Shown in pieces: positions 54,967 through 63,819 of a stretch of DNA of 64,000 nt; the stretch's first letter is position 1, and every line of letters begins with the position of its first letter. The stretch is taken from contig NZ_JAAPBF010000006.1 of the NCBI RefSeq assembly GCF_022695985.1, positions 21,696-85,695 on the forward strand, read 5' to 3'. This DNA comes from Streptomyces sp. NP-1717 (GTDB lineage: Bacteria; Actinomycetota; Actinomycetes; Streptomycetales; Streptomycetaceae). A model generated the notes under the pieces. It did no database searches and was not told where the DNA came from. It saw only the letters and a list, made by a program, of their open reading frames with translations. The translations under genes and the position numbers were made by a program.

Positions 54967-55013
54967 CCACTGACAATCGGCTCCGACCTGCGAAGAGGTC
55001 CGATTGTCAGTGG
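54967..55013. promoter_or_regulatory. Perfect 14-bp inverted repeat between the divergent SWIM and MoxR operons
   Basis: CCACTGACAATCGG (54967-54980) and CCGATTGTCAGTGG (55000-55013) are exact reverse complements separated by 19 bp. The element sits 20 bp from the SWIM start and 51 bp from the MoxR start, so one bound factor could govern both halves of the system. Confidence 0.7.
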
Positions 55014-55064
55014 CATGGTGCACGGTGGATCCCACACCCGGTCGAACGATCTGGAGGGGGATCC

Positions 55065-56201
55065 ATGACCATGCCCGAGACGAGTGCGCCGACCGACGGG
55101 GCGGTCGGCGAGGCCGTCGGCGCGGAGGTCCTGCGACCGCACGCCGAGGACGCGTTCGCCGGTGAACTGAAGGCGCTCGCCGCCGCCGACGACCGGCCCC
55201 GGCCGGCCCGGTGGCGGCTCTCGCCGTGGGCGGTCGCGACGTATCTCCTCGGCGGGACGCTCCCCGACGGCACGGTCATCACGCCGAAGTACGTGGGCCC
55301 GCGCAGGATCATCGAGGTCGCCGTCACCACACTCGCCACCGACCGGGCACTGCTGCTCCTCGGCGTTCCGGGTACGGCGAAGACCTGGGTGTCCGAGCAT
55401 CTGGCCGCCGCCGTCAGCGGTGACTCGACGCTGCTGGTGCAGGGGACGGCGGGCACGCCCGAGGAGGCCATCCGATACGGGTGGAACTACGCGCAGTTGC
55501 TCGCCCACGGCCCCAGCCGGGACGCGCTCGTGTCCAGTCCCGTCATGCGGGCCATGGCGGACGGCATGACCGCCCGGATCGAGGAGCTGACGCGCATCCC
55601 GGCCGACGTGCAGGACTCGCTCATCACGATCCTGTCCGAGAAGACGCTGCCGGTCCCGGAGCTGGGGCAGGAGATCCAGGCGGTGCGCGGGTTCAACGTG
55701 ATCGCCACGGCCAACGACCGCGACCGGGGGATCAACGACCTGTCGAGCGCCTTGCGCCGCCGCTTCAACACCGTCGTCCTGCCACTGCCCGCCACCGCCG
55801 AGGCGGAGGTCGACATCGTCTCGCGGCGCGTCGACCAGATCGGGCGCTCGCTCGACTTGCCGGGCGGCCTCGAAGGCATCGCCGAGATCCGACGGGTCGT
55901 CACGGTCTTCCGCGAACTGCGCGACGGCGTCACGTCCGACGGGCGTACGAAGATCAAGTCCCCGTCCGGGACGCTCTCCACGGCGGAGGCGATCTCCGTC
56001 GTCACCAACGGCCTCGCGCTCGCCGCGCACTTCGGCGACGGCGTCCTGCGCCCCGGAGACGTCGCGTCCGGCATTCTCGGCGCCGTCGTCCGCGACCCTG
56101 CGGCCGACCGGGTGATCTGGCAGGAGTACGTGGAAACGGTCGTGCGCGAGCGGGACGGCTGGAAGGACTTCTACCGCGCCTGCCGAGAGGCCGGCGCGTG
56201 A
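55065..56201 (+). CDS. MoxR-type AAA+ ATPase
   Basis: 378 residues. P-loop GVPGTAKT at 100-107; the ATPase core includes GWNYAQLL, VQDSLITILSEKTLPVPELG, sensor-1 NVIATANDRDRGINDLSSAL and Arg fingers in LRRRFNTVVLP. MoxR ATPases act with VWA-domain partners as metal-chelatase-like or protein-remodelling machines. First gene of a three-gene operon: its TGA overlaps the next GTG (GTGA), and the third gene encodes the VWA protein. Start ATG 55065 after GGAGGGGG (an ATG six bases later is possible). The in-frame upstream stretch belongs to the divergent gene region. Confidence 0.91.
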   Translation: MTMPETSAPTDGAVGEAVGAEVLRPHAEDAFAGELKALAAADDRPRPARWRLSPWAVATYLLGGTLPDGTVITPKYVGPRRIIEVAVTTLATDRALLLLGVPGTAKTWVSEHLAAAVSGDSTLLVQGTAGTPEEAIRYGWNYAQLLAHGPSRDALVSSPVMRAMADGMTARIEELTRIPADVQDSLITILSEKTLPVPELGQEIQAVRGFNVIATANDRDRGINDLSSALRRRFNTVVLPLPATAEAEVDIVSRRVDQIGRSLDLPGGLEGIAEIRRVVTVFRELRDGVTSDGRTKIKSPSGTLSTAEAISVVTNGLALAAHFGDGVLRPGDVASGILGAVVRDPAADRVIWQEYVETVVRERDGWKDFYRACREAGA

Positions 56202-58693
56202 CGACGCCCGTCCGGGACACGGACAGGAACACGGACAGGGACGCGGACACGTCGGCGTTCGTGCCCCCGGCGGCCGGCGCGACCCCGGCGCGGCCGGCCG
56301 GCAGCGGTCCGCTGCTGCTCGGCGTCCGGCACCACGGGCCCGGTTCGGCCCGCGCCGTACAGGCGGCGCTCGACGCCGCCCGGCCGTCGGCCGTCCTGAT
56401 CGAAGGACCGCCCGAGGGCGACGCGTTGGTGTCACTCGCGGGCGACACACAGATGCGCCCGCCGGTCGCGCTGCTCGCCCATGCCGTGGACGATCCGGGG
56501 CGCGCGGCGTTCTGGCCGCTGGCCGAGTTCTCCCCGGAGTGGGTCGCGATCCGCTGGGCGCTCGCCCACGACGCCCCGGTCCGCTTCATCGACCTTCCCG
56601 CGACGCACTCCCTGGCCCTCACGGACGGGGACGGGACGGCGGACGGCGAGACCGCGGATCCCGATTACGGCCCCGACTCCGACCCCGGAACCGGCCCCGA
56701 TTCCGGCGTCTCCGCACGGGCGCTGCGCATCGATCCGCTCGCCGTCCTGGCCGAAGCCGCCGGGTACGACGACGCCGAACGGTGGTGGGAGGACGTCGTG
56801 GAGCACCGCGGCGCGGCCACCGACCCGTTCGCGCCGTTCGACGCCGTCGGCGAGGCGATGACAGCCCTGCGCGAGGAGTACGGCGACGGCGGGCACCCGC
56901 GCGACCTGGTCCGCGAGGCATACATGCGGATCCAACTCCGCGCGGCCCGGAAGGAGTTCGGGGACGACCGGGTCGCCGTCGTCTGCGGGGCGTGGCACGT
57001 GCCCGCACTCGGCGCGAAGACCACGGCCACCGCCGACCGCGCCCTCCTCAAGGGACTGCCCAAGGTCAAGTCCGAGATGACCTGGGTGCCGTGGACCCAC
57101 CACCGGCTGGCCAGACACAGCGGATACGGCGCCGGAATCGACTCTCCCGGCTGGTACGGCCACCTCTTCGGAGCGCCCGACCGCCCCGTGGAGCGCTGGA
57201 TGACCAAGGTCGCCGGTCTGCTGCGCGACGAGGACCAGCCCGTCTCCTCCGCCCATGTCATCGAGGCCGTGCGGCTCGCCGAGACCCTGGCCGCCATGCG
57301 CGGCAGGCCGCTCGCCGGGCTGACCGAGACGACCGACGCGATCCGTGCCGTCATGTGCGACGGGTCCGACGTACCGCTCGGACTCATCAGGGACAAGCTC
57401 ATTGTCGGGGACGTCCTCGGCGAGGTCCCCGACTCCGCGCCCGCCGTGCCGTTGCAGCGCGACCTGACCCGGCTCCAGCGCTCGCTCCGGCTGAAGCCGG
57501 AAGCCCGGGAGCGCGATCTGGACCTCGACCTCCGCAAGGAGACCGACGCAGGGCGGAGCAGGATGCTGCACCGGCTGAGGCTGCTCGGCATCAACTGGGG
57601 CGAACCGGCCGCCGGGCGCGGCAGCACGGGCACCTTCCGCGAGAGCTGGCGGCTGCGCTGGGAGCCCGAGCTGTACGTACGGGTCGCCGAGGCCGGGGTC
57701 TGGGGCACCACCGTCCTGTCGGCCGCCACCGCAATGGCCGAGTCGCGGGCGGTGTCGGCGACCGCGCTCGCCGACGTCACGGCCCTGGCCGAGCAGTGCC
57801 TCCTGGCCGAACTGACCGACGCACTGCCCGTGGTGATGACCGCCCTCGCCGACCGCGCCGCGCTCGACGCCGACGTCGCGCATCTCGCCCACGCCCTGCC
57901 CGCGCTCGCCCGCTCGCTGCGCTACGGAGACGTACGGTCCACCGACACGGCGGCCCTCGGTGAGGTCGCCGCCGGGCTCGCCGAGCGGATCTGCGTCGGA
58001 CTGCCGCCCGCCTGCGCGGCGCTCGACGCGGACGGCGCGGCCGAGATGAGAGAGCACATCGACAGCGTCCACACCGCGATCGGCCTGCTGCCCGACGCCC
58101 CCGGCCGCCCCGCCGGGGACCTGGCCGGCCGCTGGGGCGCCGTCCTGCGCAAACTGGCCGCGCGGGACACCGTGCCCGGTGTCATCCGGGGCAGAGCCAC
58201 CCGGCTGCTCCTGGACGACGGACGCCTCCCCGAGGACGAGGCCGCGCGCCTCATGGGCCTCGCCCTGTCACCCGCCACGCCACCGGCCGACGCGGCGGCC
58301 TGGATCGAGGGGTTCGTCGGAGGAGCGTCCGGCGGCGGAATGCTCCTGGTCCACGACGAACGGCTGCTCGGACTGGTGGACACCTGGCTGACCGGGGTGC
58401 CGGACGGGTCCTTCACCGACGTACTGCCCCTGCTGCGCCGTACGTTCTCCGCGTACGAACCGGGAGTGCGGCGCACGCTCGGCGAGCTGGTCCGGCGCGG
58501 ACCGGCGGGCGGCGACGCGCGGTCCGACGGTTCCGAGACGGGAGTACCCGGCTTCGGAGCGGGTATCGACGAGACCCGCGCGGACGCGGTCCTCCCGGTC
58601 CTGCGCCTCCTGCTCGGCGCACCGGCGGCCCGGGACTTCGCGTCCGGCCCTGAACACGGCAACGACAACGACCTCGCGGGGGCGGCCCGATGA
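56198..58693 (+). CDS. DUF5682 family protein
   Basis: 831 residues. Opening LLLGVRHHGPGSARAVQAAL and VLIEGPPEGDALVSL is characteristic of this uncharacterised family; other landmarks are PVRFIDLPATHSLAL, VAVVCGAWHVPAL and MTWVPWTHHRLARHSGYGAGIDSPGWYGHL. The His pair near the N-terminus, GAWH and Glu/Asp residues recall TraB/Tiki-like GHE metal-dependent hydrolases, which share GxxHG..S and a late H; that link is inference. The C-terminal half is helical (repeat-like, 500-800). GTG 56198 overlaps the MoxR stop and its own end overlaps the VWA start (ATGA), so the three are made together. Confidence 0.86.
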   Translation: MTTPVRDTDRNTDRDADTSAFVPPAAGATPARPAGSGPLLLGVRHHGPGSARAVQAALDAARPSAVLIEGPPEGDALVSLAGDTQMRPPVALLAHAVDDPGRAAFWPLAEFSPEWVAIRWALAHDAPVRFIDLPATHSLALTDGDGTADGETADPDYGPDSDPGTGPDSGVSARALRIDPLAVLAEAAGYDDAERWWEDVVEHRGAATDPFAPFDAVGEAMTALREEYGDGGHPRDLVREAYMRIQLRAARKEFGDDRVAVVCGAWHVPALGAKTTATADRALLKGLPKVKSEMTWVPWTHHRLARHSGYGAGIDSPGWYGHLFGAPDRPVERWMTKVAGLLRDEDQPVSSAHVIEAVRLAETLAAMRGRPLAGLTETTDAIRAVMCDGSDVPLGLIRDKLIVGDVLGEVPDSAPAVPLQRDLTRLQRSLRLKPEARERDLDLDLRKETDAGRSRMLHRLRLLGINWGEPAAGRGSTGTFRESWRLRWEPELYVRVAEAGVWGTTVLSAATAMAESRAVSATALADVTALAEQCLLAELTDALPVVMTALADRAALDADVAHLAHALPALARSLRYGDVRSTDTAALGEVAAGLAERICVGLPPACAALDADGAAEMREHIDSVHTAIGLLPDAPGRPAGDLAGRWGAVLRKLAARDTVPGVIRGRATRLLLDDGRLPEDEAARLMGLALSPATPPADAAAWIEGFVGGASGGGMLLVHDERLLGLVDTWLTGVPDGSFTDVLPLLRRTFSAYEPGVRRTLGELVRRGPAGGDARSDGSETGVPGFGAGIDETRADAVLPVLRLLLGAPAARDFASGPEHGNDNDLAGAAR

Positions 58694-59919
58694 CAACGAC
58701 CGGCGGCACCGGCACGACGACCGAGACGACGACCGGCACGACGACCGACACGACGGGCGACGCGGCCGACGAGCGGCTGCGGCGCTGGCGGCTGGTCCTC
58801 GGCGGCGCCTCCGCCGACGGCACCGGCCGCATGCTCACCGGCCAGGACGCCGCGATGGACGGCGCGCTGACCGCTCTGTACGGAGGAGGGGACACCGGCA
58901 AGTCCAGGAAGGGCACCGGCAACCGCTCCGCGGGGCTCGGCGCCTCCGCCCCCTCGGTCGCCCGCTGGCTCGGCGACATCCGGACGTACTTCCCCCGCTC
59001 CGTCGTCCAGGTCATGCAGCGCGACGCGATCCAGCGGCTCGGTCTCTCCGCGCTCCTGCTCGAACCGGAGATGCTGGAGGCCGTCGAGGCGGACGTCCAT
59101 CTCGTCGGCACGCTCCTCTCGCTCAACAAGGCCATGCCCGAGACGACCAAGGAGACCGCGCGCGCCGTCGTACGGAAGGTCGTCGCGGACATCGAGAAGC
59201 GGCTCGCCACCCGCACCCGCGCCACGCTCACCGGCGCCCTCGACCGCTCCGCGCGGATCAACCGGCCGCGCCACCGGGACATCGACTGGGACCGCACGAT
59301 CCGGGCGAACCTCAAGAACTACCTGCCGGAGTACGGCACGGTCGTCCCCGAACGCCTCGTCGGATACGGCCGCGCCTCACAGTCCGTGAAGAAGGAGGTC
59401 GTCCTCTGCATCGACCAGTCCGGCTCGATGGCGGCGTCCGTCGTCTACGCCTCCGTCTTCGGCGCCGTCCTCGCCTCGATGCGCTCCCTCTCCACCCGCC
59501 TCGTCGTCTTCGACACCGCGGTCGTCGACCTCACCGACCAGCTGGACGACCCCGTCGACGTCCTGTTCGGCACCCAGCTCGGCGGCGGCACGGACATCAA
59601 CCGGGCGCTCGCCTACTGCCAGTCGCGGATCACCCGGCCCGCCGACACCGTCGTCGTGCTGATCAGCGACCTCTACGAAGGCGGAATCCGCCACGAGATG
59701 CTGAAACGGGTCGCCGCGATGAAGGCGTCCGGCACGCAGTTCGTGGCGCTGCTCGCGCTGTCCGACGAGGGCGCGCCCGCCTACGACCGTGACCACGCGG
59801 CGGCCCTCGCCGCACTCGGCGCCCCGGCCTTCGCCTGCACCCCCGACCTGTTCCCGGAGGTGATGGCGGCGGCGATCGAGAAGCGCCCTCTCCCGATACC
59901 GGACACCGCCACCCCCTGA
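58690..59919 (+). CDS. VWA domain protein (MoxR partner)
   Basis: 409 residues. Thr-rich N-terminal tail (TTETTTGTTTDTTG), a helical region, then a von Willebrand A domain with MIDAS sequence DQSGS at 242-246, Thr in GGGTDINRAL and Asp in VLISDLYEGG. VWA domains bind Mg2+-dependent ligands and in MoxR systems deliver substrate to the ATPase. ATG 58690 overlaps the DUF5682 stop. E. coli YehP has the same association. Ends DTATP; no strong terminator before sucC, only the repeat at 59949-59967. Confidence 0.92.
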   Translation: MTTTGGTGTTTETTTGTTTDTTGDAADERLRRWRLVLGGASADGTGRMLTGQDAAMDGALTALYGGGDTGKSRKGTGNRSAGLGASAPSVARWLGDIRTYFPRSVVQVMQRDAIQRLGLSALLLEPEMLEAVEADVHLVGTLLSLNKAMPETTKETARAVVRKVVADIEKRLATRTRATLTGALDRSARINRPRHRDIDWDRTIRANLKNYLPEYGTVVPERLVGYGRASQSVKKEVVLCIDQSGSMAASVVYASVFGAVLASMRSLSTRLVVFDTAVVDLTDQLDDPVDVLFGTQLGGGTDINRALAYCQSRITRPADTVVVLISDLYEGGIRHEMLKRVAAMKASGTQFVALLALSDEGAPAYDRDHAAALAALGAPAFACTPDLFPEVMAAAIEKRPLPIPDTATP

Positions 59920-59948
59920 CCCCCCGGATTCCGGTGTCTGTGACAGGT

Positions 59949-59967
59949 ATCACCGCTCAGGGGTGAT
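59949..59967. promoter_or_regulatory. Inverted repeat ATCACC-N7-GGTGAT upstream of sucC
   Basis: A six-base dyad 30 bases after the VWA stop and 180 bases before sucC. Could be a weak terminator or a repressor site. Confidence 0.3.
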
Positions 59968-60050
59968 CTGCGATTTAGGGGTCCACGGCCCACGGGGATA
60001 ACCTGCGAGACGGACATGCCGCGCTCCGGGCCTCCGTTTGCGCCTTCCTT

Positions 60051-60097
60051 GTGACAAGTGCAGTCACGTTGCCCATCGCGGCACGCCCACGCAGATT
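60051..60097 (+). promoter_or_regulatory. Candidate sucC promoter with adjacent GTGAC-N7-GTCAC operator
   Basis: TTGCCC (60069-60074), 17-bp spacer, CAGATT (60092-60097) is the best promoter in the 229-bp gap. GTGAC (60051-60055) and GTCAC (60063-60067) form a dyad directly upstream of the -35. Expected start near 60104, giving a 45-nt leader with AAGGGACGG as ribosome site. Confidence 0.42.
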
Positions 60098-60148
60098 ACG
60101 AACCGCGATCACTGCGAATCTTAGAAGACAGACAAGGGACGGACGCGC

Positions 60149-61324
60149 GTGGACCTGTTCGAGTACCAGGCGAGGGACCTCTTCGCCAAGCACGGTGTAC
60201 CGGTGCTGGCCGGTGAAGTCATCGAAACGCCTGAGGCGGCGCGCGAGGTGACGACGCGTCTCGGCGGCAAGGCCGTCGTCAAGGCGCAGGTCAAGGTCGG
60301 CGGCCGAGGCAAGGCCGGCGGCGTGAAGCTGGCCTCCGACCCGGCAGACGCGGTCGCCAAGGCCGACGCCATTCTGGGCATGGACATCAAGGGCCACACG
60401 GTCCACAAGGTGATGCTGGCCCAGACGGCGGACATCGCGGAGGAGTACTACGTCTCCTTCCTCCTCGACCGCACCAACCGCACCTTCCTGGCCATGGCCT
60501 CCGTCGAGGGCGGTGTCGAGATCGAGGTCGTCGCCGAGGAGAAGCCCGAGGCGCTCGCCAAGATCCCGGTCGACGCCAACGAGGGCTGCACCCCGGAGAA
60601 GGCCGCCGAGATCGTCGCCGCCGCGAAGTTCCCGGCCGAGATCGCCGGACAGGTCGCCGACGTCCTCCAGCAGCTGTGGACCGTCTTCATCAAGGAAGAC
60701 GCCCTGCTCGTCGAGGTCAACCCGCTGATCAAGTCCGGCGACGGCAAGATCATCGCGCTGGACGGCAAGGTCTCGCTCGACGAGAACGCCGACTTCCGCC
60801 AGCCCGGCCACGAGGCCCTTGAGGACAAGGCCGCGGCCAACCCCCTCGAAGCCGCCGCCAAGGCCAAGAACCTCAACTACGTCAAGCTCGAGGGCGAGGT
60901 CGGCATCATCGGCAACGGCGCGGGGCTCGTCATGAGCACCCTCGACGTCGTCGCCTACGCGGGCGAGGCCCACGGCGGCGTGAAGCCCGCCAACTTCCTC
61001 GACATCGGCGGCGGCGCCTCGGCCGAGGTCATGGCCAACGGCCTGGAGATCATCCTCGGCGACCCGGACGTCAAGTCCGTCTTCGTCAACGTCTTCGGCG
61101 GCATCACCGCGTGCGACGAGGTCGCCAACGGCATCGTCCAAGCCCTTGAGCTGCTCAAGTCCAAGGGCGAGACCGTCAGCAAGCCCCTGGTCGTTCGCCT
61201 CGACGGCAACAACGCGGAGCTGGGTCGCAAGATCCTGTCGGACGCCAACCACCCGCTCGTACAGCGCGTGGACACCATGGACGGCGCGGCCGACAAGGCC
61301 GCCGAGCTCGCGGCTGCGAAGTAA
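60149..61324 (+). CDS. sucC: Succinyl-CoA synthetase beta subunit (ADP-forming type)
   Basis: 391 residues. TCA-cycle enzyme converting succinyl-CoA to succinate with nucleotide triphosphate formation. ATP-grasp N-terminal domain ([34 protein letters not shown]), metal-binding LVEVNPLI, and the C-terminal ligase domain [27 protein letters not shown]. Start GTG 60149. Cotranscribed with sucD (20-bp gap). Confidence 0.98.
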   Translation: MDLFEYQARDLFAKHGVPVLAGEVIETPEAAREVTTRLGGKAVVKAQVKVGGRGKAGGVKLASDPADAVAKADAILGMDIKGHTVHKVMLAQTADIAEEYYVSFLLDRTNRTFLAMASVEGGVEIEVVAEEKPEALAKIPVDANEGCTPEKAAEIVAAAKFPAEIAGQVADVLQQLWTVFIKEDALLVEVNPLIKSGDGKIIALDGKVSLDENADFRQPGHEALEDKAAANPLEAAAKAKNLNYVKLEGEVGIIGNGAGLVMSTLDVVAYAGEAHGGVKPANFLDIGGGASAEVMANGLEIILGDPDVKSVFVNVFGGITACDEVANGIVQALELLKSKGETVSKPLVVRLDGNNAELGRKILSDANHPLVQRVDTMDGAADKAAELAAAK

Positions 61325-61344
61325 AGGTAAAGGTCACCAACACC

Positions 61345-62229
61345 ATGGCTATTTTCCTGACCAAGGAAAGCAAGGTCATCGTCCAGGGGATGACCGGTGC
61401 CACCGGCATGAAGCACACCAAGCTCATGCTCGCTGACGGCACCAACATCGTCGGCGGTGTCAACCCGCGCAAGGCGGGCACGTCCGTCGACTTCGACGGC
61501 ACCGACGTCCCGGTCTTCGGCTCCGTCAAGGAAGCCATCGAGAAGACCGGCGCCGACGTGTCCGTCCTCTTCGTGCCGCCGGCCCACGCCAAGGCCGCGG
61601 TCGTCGAGGCCATCGACGCCGAGATCGGTCTCGCCGTCGTGATCACCGAGGGCATCGCGGTCCACGACTCCGCCGCCTTCTGGGCCTACGCGTCGAGCAA
61701 GGGCAACAAGACCCGGATCATCGGCCCGAACTGCCCCGGTCTCATCACGCCCGGCCAGTCCAACGCCGGCATCATCCCGGGCGACATCACCAAGCCCGGC
61801 CGCATCGGTCTCGTGTCCAAGTCCGGCACGCTGACCTACCAGATGATGTACGAGCTGCGCGACATCGGCTTCTCGTCCGCCATCGGCATCGGCGGCGACC
61901 CGGTCATCGGTACGACGCACATCGACGCCCTCAAGGCGTTCGAGGCCGACCCCGACACCGACCTCATCGTGATGATCGGCGAGATCGGCGGCGACGCCGA
62001 GGAGCGCGCGGCCGACTTCATCGCCAAGCACGTGACCAAGCCGGTCGTCGGCTATGTCGCGGGCTTCACGGCGCCCGAGGGCAAGACGATGGGCCACGCC
62101 GGCGCCATCGTCTCCGGCTCGTCGGGCACCGCGGCGGCCAAGAAGGAGGCCCTTGAGGCCGCGGGCGTCAAGGTCGGCAAGACGCCGACCGAGACCGCCG
62201 GTCTCGCCCGGGCGATCCTCGCGGGCTGA
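61345..62229 (+). CDS. sucD: Succinyl-CoA synthetase alpha subunit
   Basis: 294 residues. CoA-binding N-terminal Rossmann domain ([19 protein letters not shown]), [28 protein letters not shown], and the phospho-histidine His251 in [15 protein letters not shown]. Forms the heterodimer with SucC that carries phosphate from succinyl phosphate to ADP. ATG 61345. Followed by a very strong terminator. Confidence 0.98.
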   Translation: MAIFLTKESKVIVQGMTGATGMKHTKLMLADGTNIVGGVNPRKAGTSVDFDGTDVPVFGSVKEAIEKTGADVSVLFVPPAHAKAAVVEAIDAEIGLAVVITEGIAVHDSAAFWAYASSKGNKTRIIGPNCPGLITPGQSNAGIIPGDITKPGRIGLVSKSGTLTYQMMYELRDIGFSSAIGIGGDPVIGTTHIDALKAFEADPDTDLIVMIGEIGGDAEERAADFIAKHVTKPVVGYVAGFTAPEGKTMGHAGAIVSGSSGTAAAKKEALEAAGVKVGKTPTETAGLARAILAG

Positions 62230-62287
62230 CGCGGATCGACTCTTGGCGGTACGGTCGTAACGAGTACGGCGGTCGTACTGCCGCACA

Positions 62288-62333
62288 ACGCGCGTGGGCC
62301 CGCACCTTTCAGGTGGTGCGGGCCCACGCGCGT
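62288..62333. terminator. Terminator after sucCD
   Basis: Perfect 19-bp stem (62288-62306 with 62315-62333) around an 8-nt loop TTTCAGGT; the arm begins ACGCGCGTGGGCCCG. Sits between convergent genes. No U-tract. Confidence 0.92.
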
Positions 62334-62359
62334 GCGCCGGCACGGCGCCCGGCCGTACG

Positions 62360-63703
62360 TCAAGGGATCCGGGGCAGCAGCCGCCCCGGTCCGTTCAGGG
62401 GTACGGCCCGGAGCATGTCGCGCAGCTTCAGATCCTGCTTGTCGAGCTTCTGCGGCCCCTTCGGGGCCGGGACACCGCCGACCCGCTGGCCGGGCGCGGG
62501 CGTGGGTTCGTACCGCGTCGGCGCCGTGACGGCGGTGAAGGCCGTCGCCCCGATGATCAGCACGGTGACGACGATCGCGACCCGCGTCCAGAACTCGGCG
62601 CGGCGCTCGCTCGCCAGCCGTACGGCGGGCGCGGTCGCGACGGCCGGGGCGGACACCGTCGCCGCCAGCTCCCGCATCCGCGCGAGGAGGACCGCCTCGT
62701 CCCCCAGGTCGGGCAACTGCTCGACGACGGCCTCACGCGCGTGCAGCAGCCGGTTCGTGGTGGCCGTGGTGGTGGCCTCCGTCTCGGCGGCGGTCTCCGG
62801 CAGGCCGATCCCCAGACCGTCGTGAAGCAGCAGCGTGCGCCGGTACATCGGCGGCAGATCGAGCAGCGTCCGGCGCAGCGCGCGGCCGTCGCGTTCGCCG
62901 GTGAACGGGTCCGGGTGCCGGCAGGCGCGCCGGAACCGGTGCCAGGGCGCGGTCGCGTAGTCGTAGGCCGCGCCCCGTACCCAGCCCGCCGGGTCGGCGT
63001 CGACGGCGACCTCCGGCCACCGGTGCCAGGCCTGCTGGAAGGCGCGCTCGACGGACTCCTGGGCGAGCGTGCGCCGCCCGGTGAGCAGATACGTCTGGCG
63101 TACGAGGGAGGGGGAGGCGTGCGCGTACAGCTCGTCGAAGGCCTGAGCGGGTGTCAGTCTGGCCGCCTCGGCCGCGGCGGCCCCGGCCAGTGCCTCGGCC
63201 TTCTCCTTGCGGCGCCGGGCGCTCTGCCGGGACCGGCCGTCCTCCTCGACCGTGCGGACGGGGCGGCGGCTGAGGGGCTTCTTCTGTGAGGGCGTGGGCC
63301 GACGCCCGGGCGAGGGCTCGCCGGGGAGGACGTCCTTGAGGGAGGCGTCGCGGGTGAGGGGCTCCGGCGCGGGTGCGGGAGCGGGAGCGGGTGCCTCGGC
63401 GGAAGGCGTGGCCGGCTTCTTCGCCTGGGCGGTCCGTGAATTCTCCGGCCGGCGCTCTTTCTTCGCGCGCTTCTTCCCGTCGAGTTCCGCCGCGTACGCG
63501 GCCAGCAGCCGCGCGTACGCCTCGCGCTTGCGCCCCACGGGTGTCGTACGCCCGGTCTCCCAGGACCTGACGGTCCTTCGGGTGACCCCCACCGCCGTCG
63601 CGACCTCTCTCTCCGTCACGGCCATGGCCTCGCGCAGTCTGCGGCGCTCCCTGAGGGAGGGAAGCGTCGGCACCGAAGAGGAATCGGTGGTGCTCTGCGT
63701 CAT
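62360..63703 (-). CDS. XRE helix-turn-helix / sigma-like fusion membrane protein
   Basis: 447 residues. Three parts. Residues 17-58 are an XRE-type helix-turn-helix (REVATAVGVTRRTVRSWETG). A Lys/Pro/Ala-rich linker leads to residues 185-325, which read like ECF sigma region 2 (LVRQTYLLTGRRTLAQESVE, AFQQAWHRWPEV) and region 4 (LPPMYRRTLLLHDGLGIGLP). Then one membrane helix (about 373-392, VAIVVTVLIIGATAFTAV) and a short external tail. The combination implies a membrane-tethered transcription regulator derived from a sigma factor, perhaps released by proteolysis. Start ATG 63703 with GGGGAG upstream; the frame is open 21 codons earlier. Confidence 0.86.
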   Translation of the reverse strand: MTQSTTDSSSVPTLPSLRERRRLREAMAVTEREVATAVGVTRRTVRSWETGRTTPVGRKREAYARLLAAYAAELDGKKRAKKERRPENSRTAQAKKPATPSAEAPAPAPAPAPEPLTRDASLKDVLPGEPSPGRRPTPSQKKPLSRRPVRTVEEDGRSRQSARRRKEKAEALAGAAAAEAARLTPAQAFDELYAHASPSLVRQTYLLTGRRTLAQESVERAFQQAWHRWPEVAVDADPAGWVRGAAYDYATAPWHRFRRACRHPDPFTGERDGRALRRTLLDLPPMYRRTLLLHDGLGIGLPETAAETEATTTATTNRLLHAREAVVEQLPDLGDEAVLLARMRELAATVSAPAVATAPAVRLASERRAEFWTRVAIVVTVLIIGATAFTAVTAPTRYEPTPAPGQRVGGVPAPKGPQKLDKQDLKLRDMLRAVPLNGPGRLLPRIP

Positions 63704-63819
63704 GAAGAACTCCCCGCGGCACTGTACTGGCCGAAAAAGTACATAAACGTATATTGGGCGACACAACGGCTATCTGCCTGTTACGCGGTTTAAGCGCGTG
63801 TCGTTGGCAGCATGGCGCC

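Noticed and set aside
55481..56197. Upstream extension of the DUF5682 frame through the MoxR gene
   Set aside because: Arg-rich shadow frame of the ATPase gene; the GTGA overlap at 56198 is the natural start.
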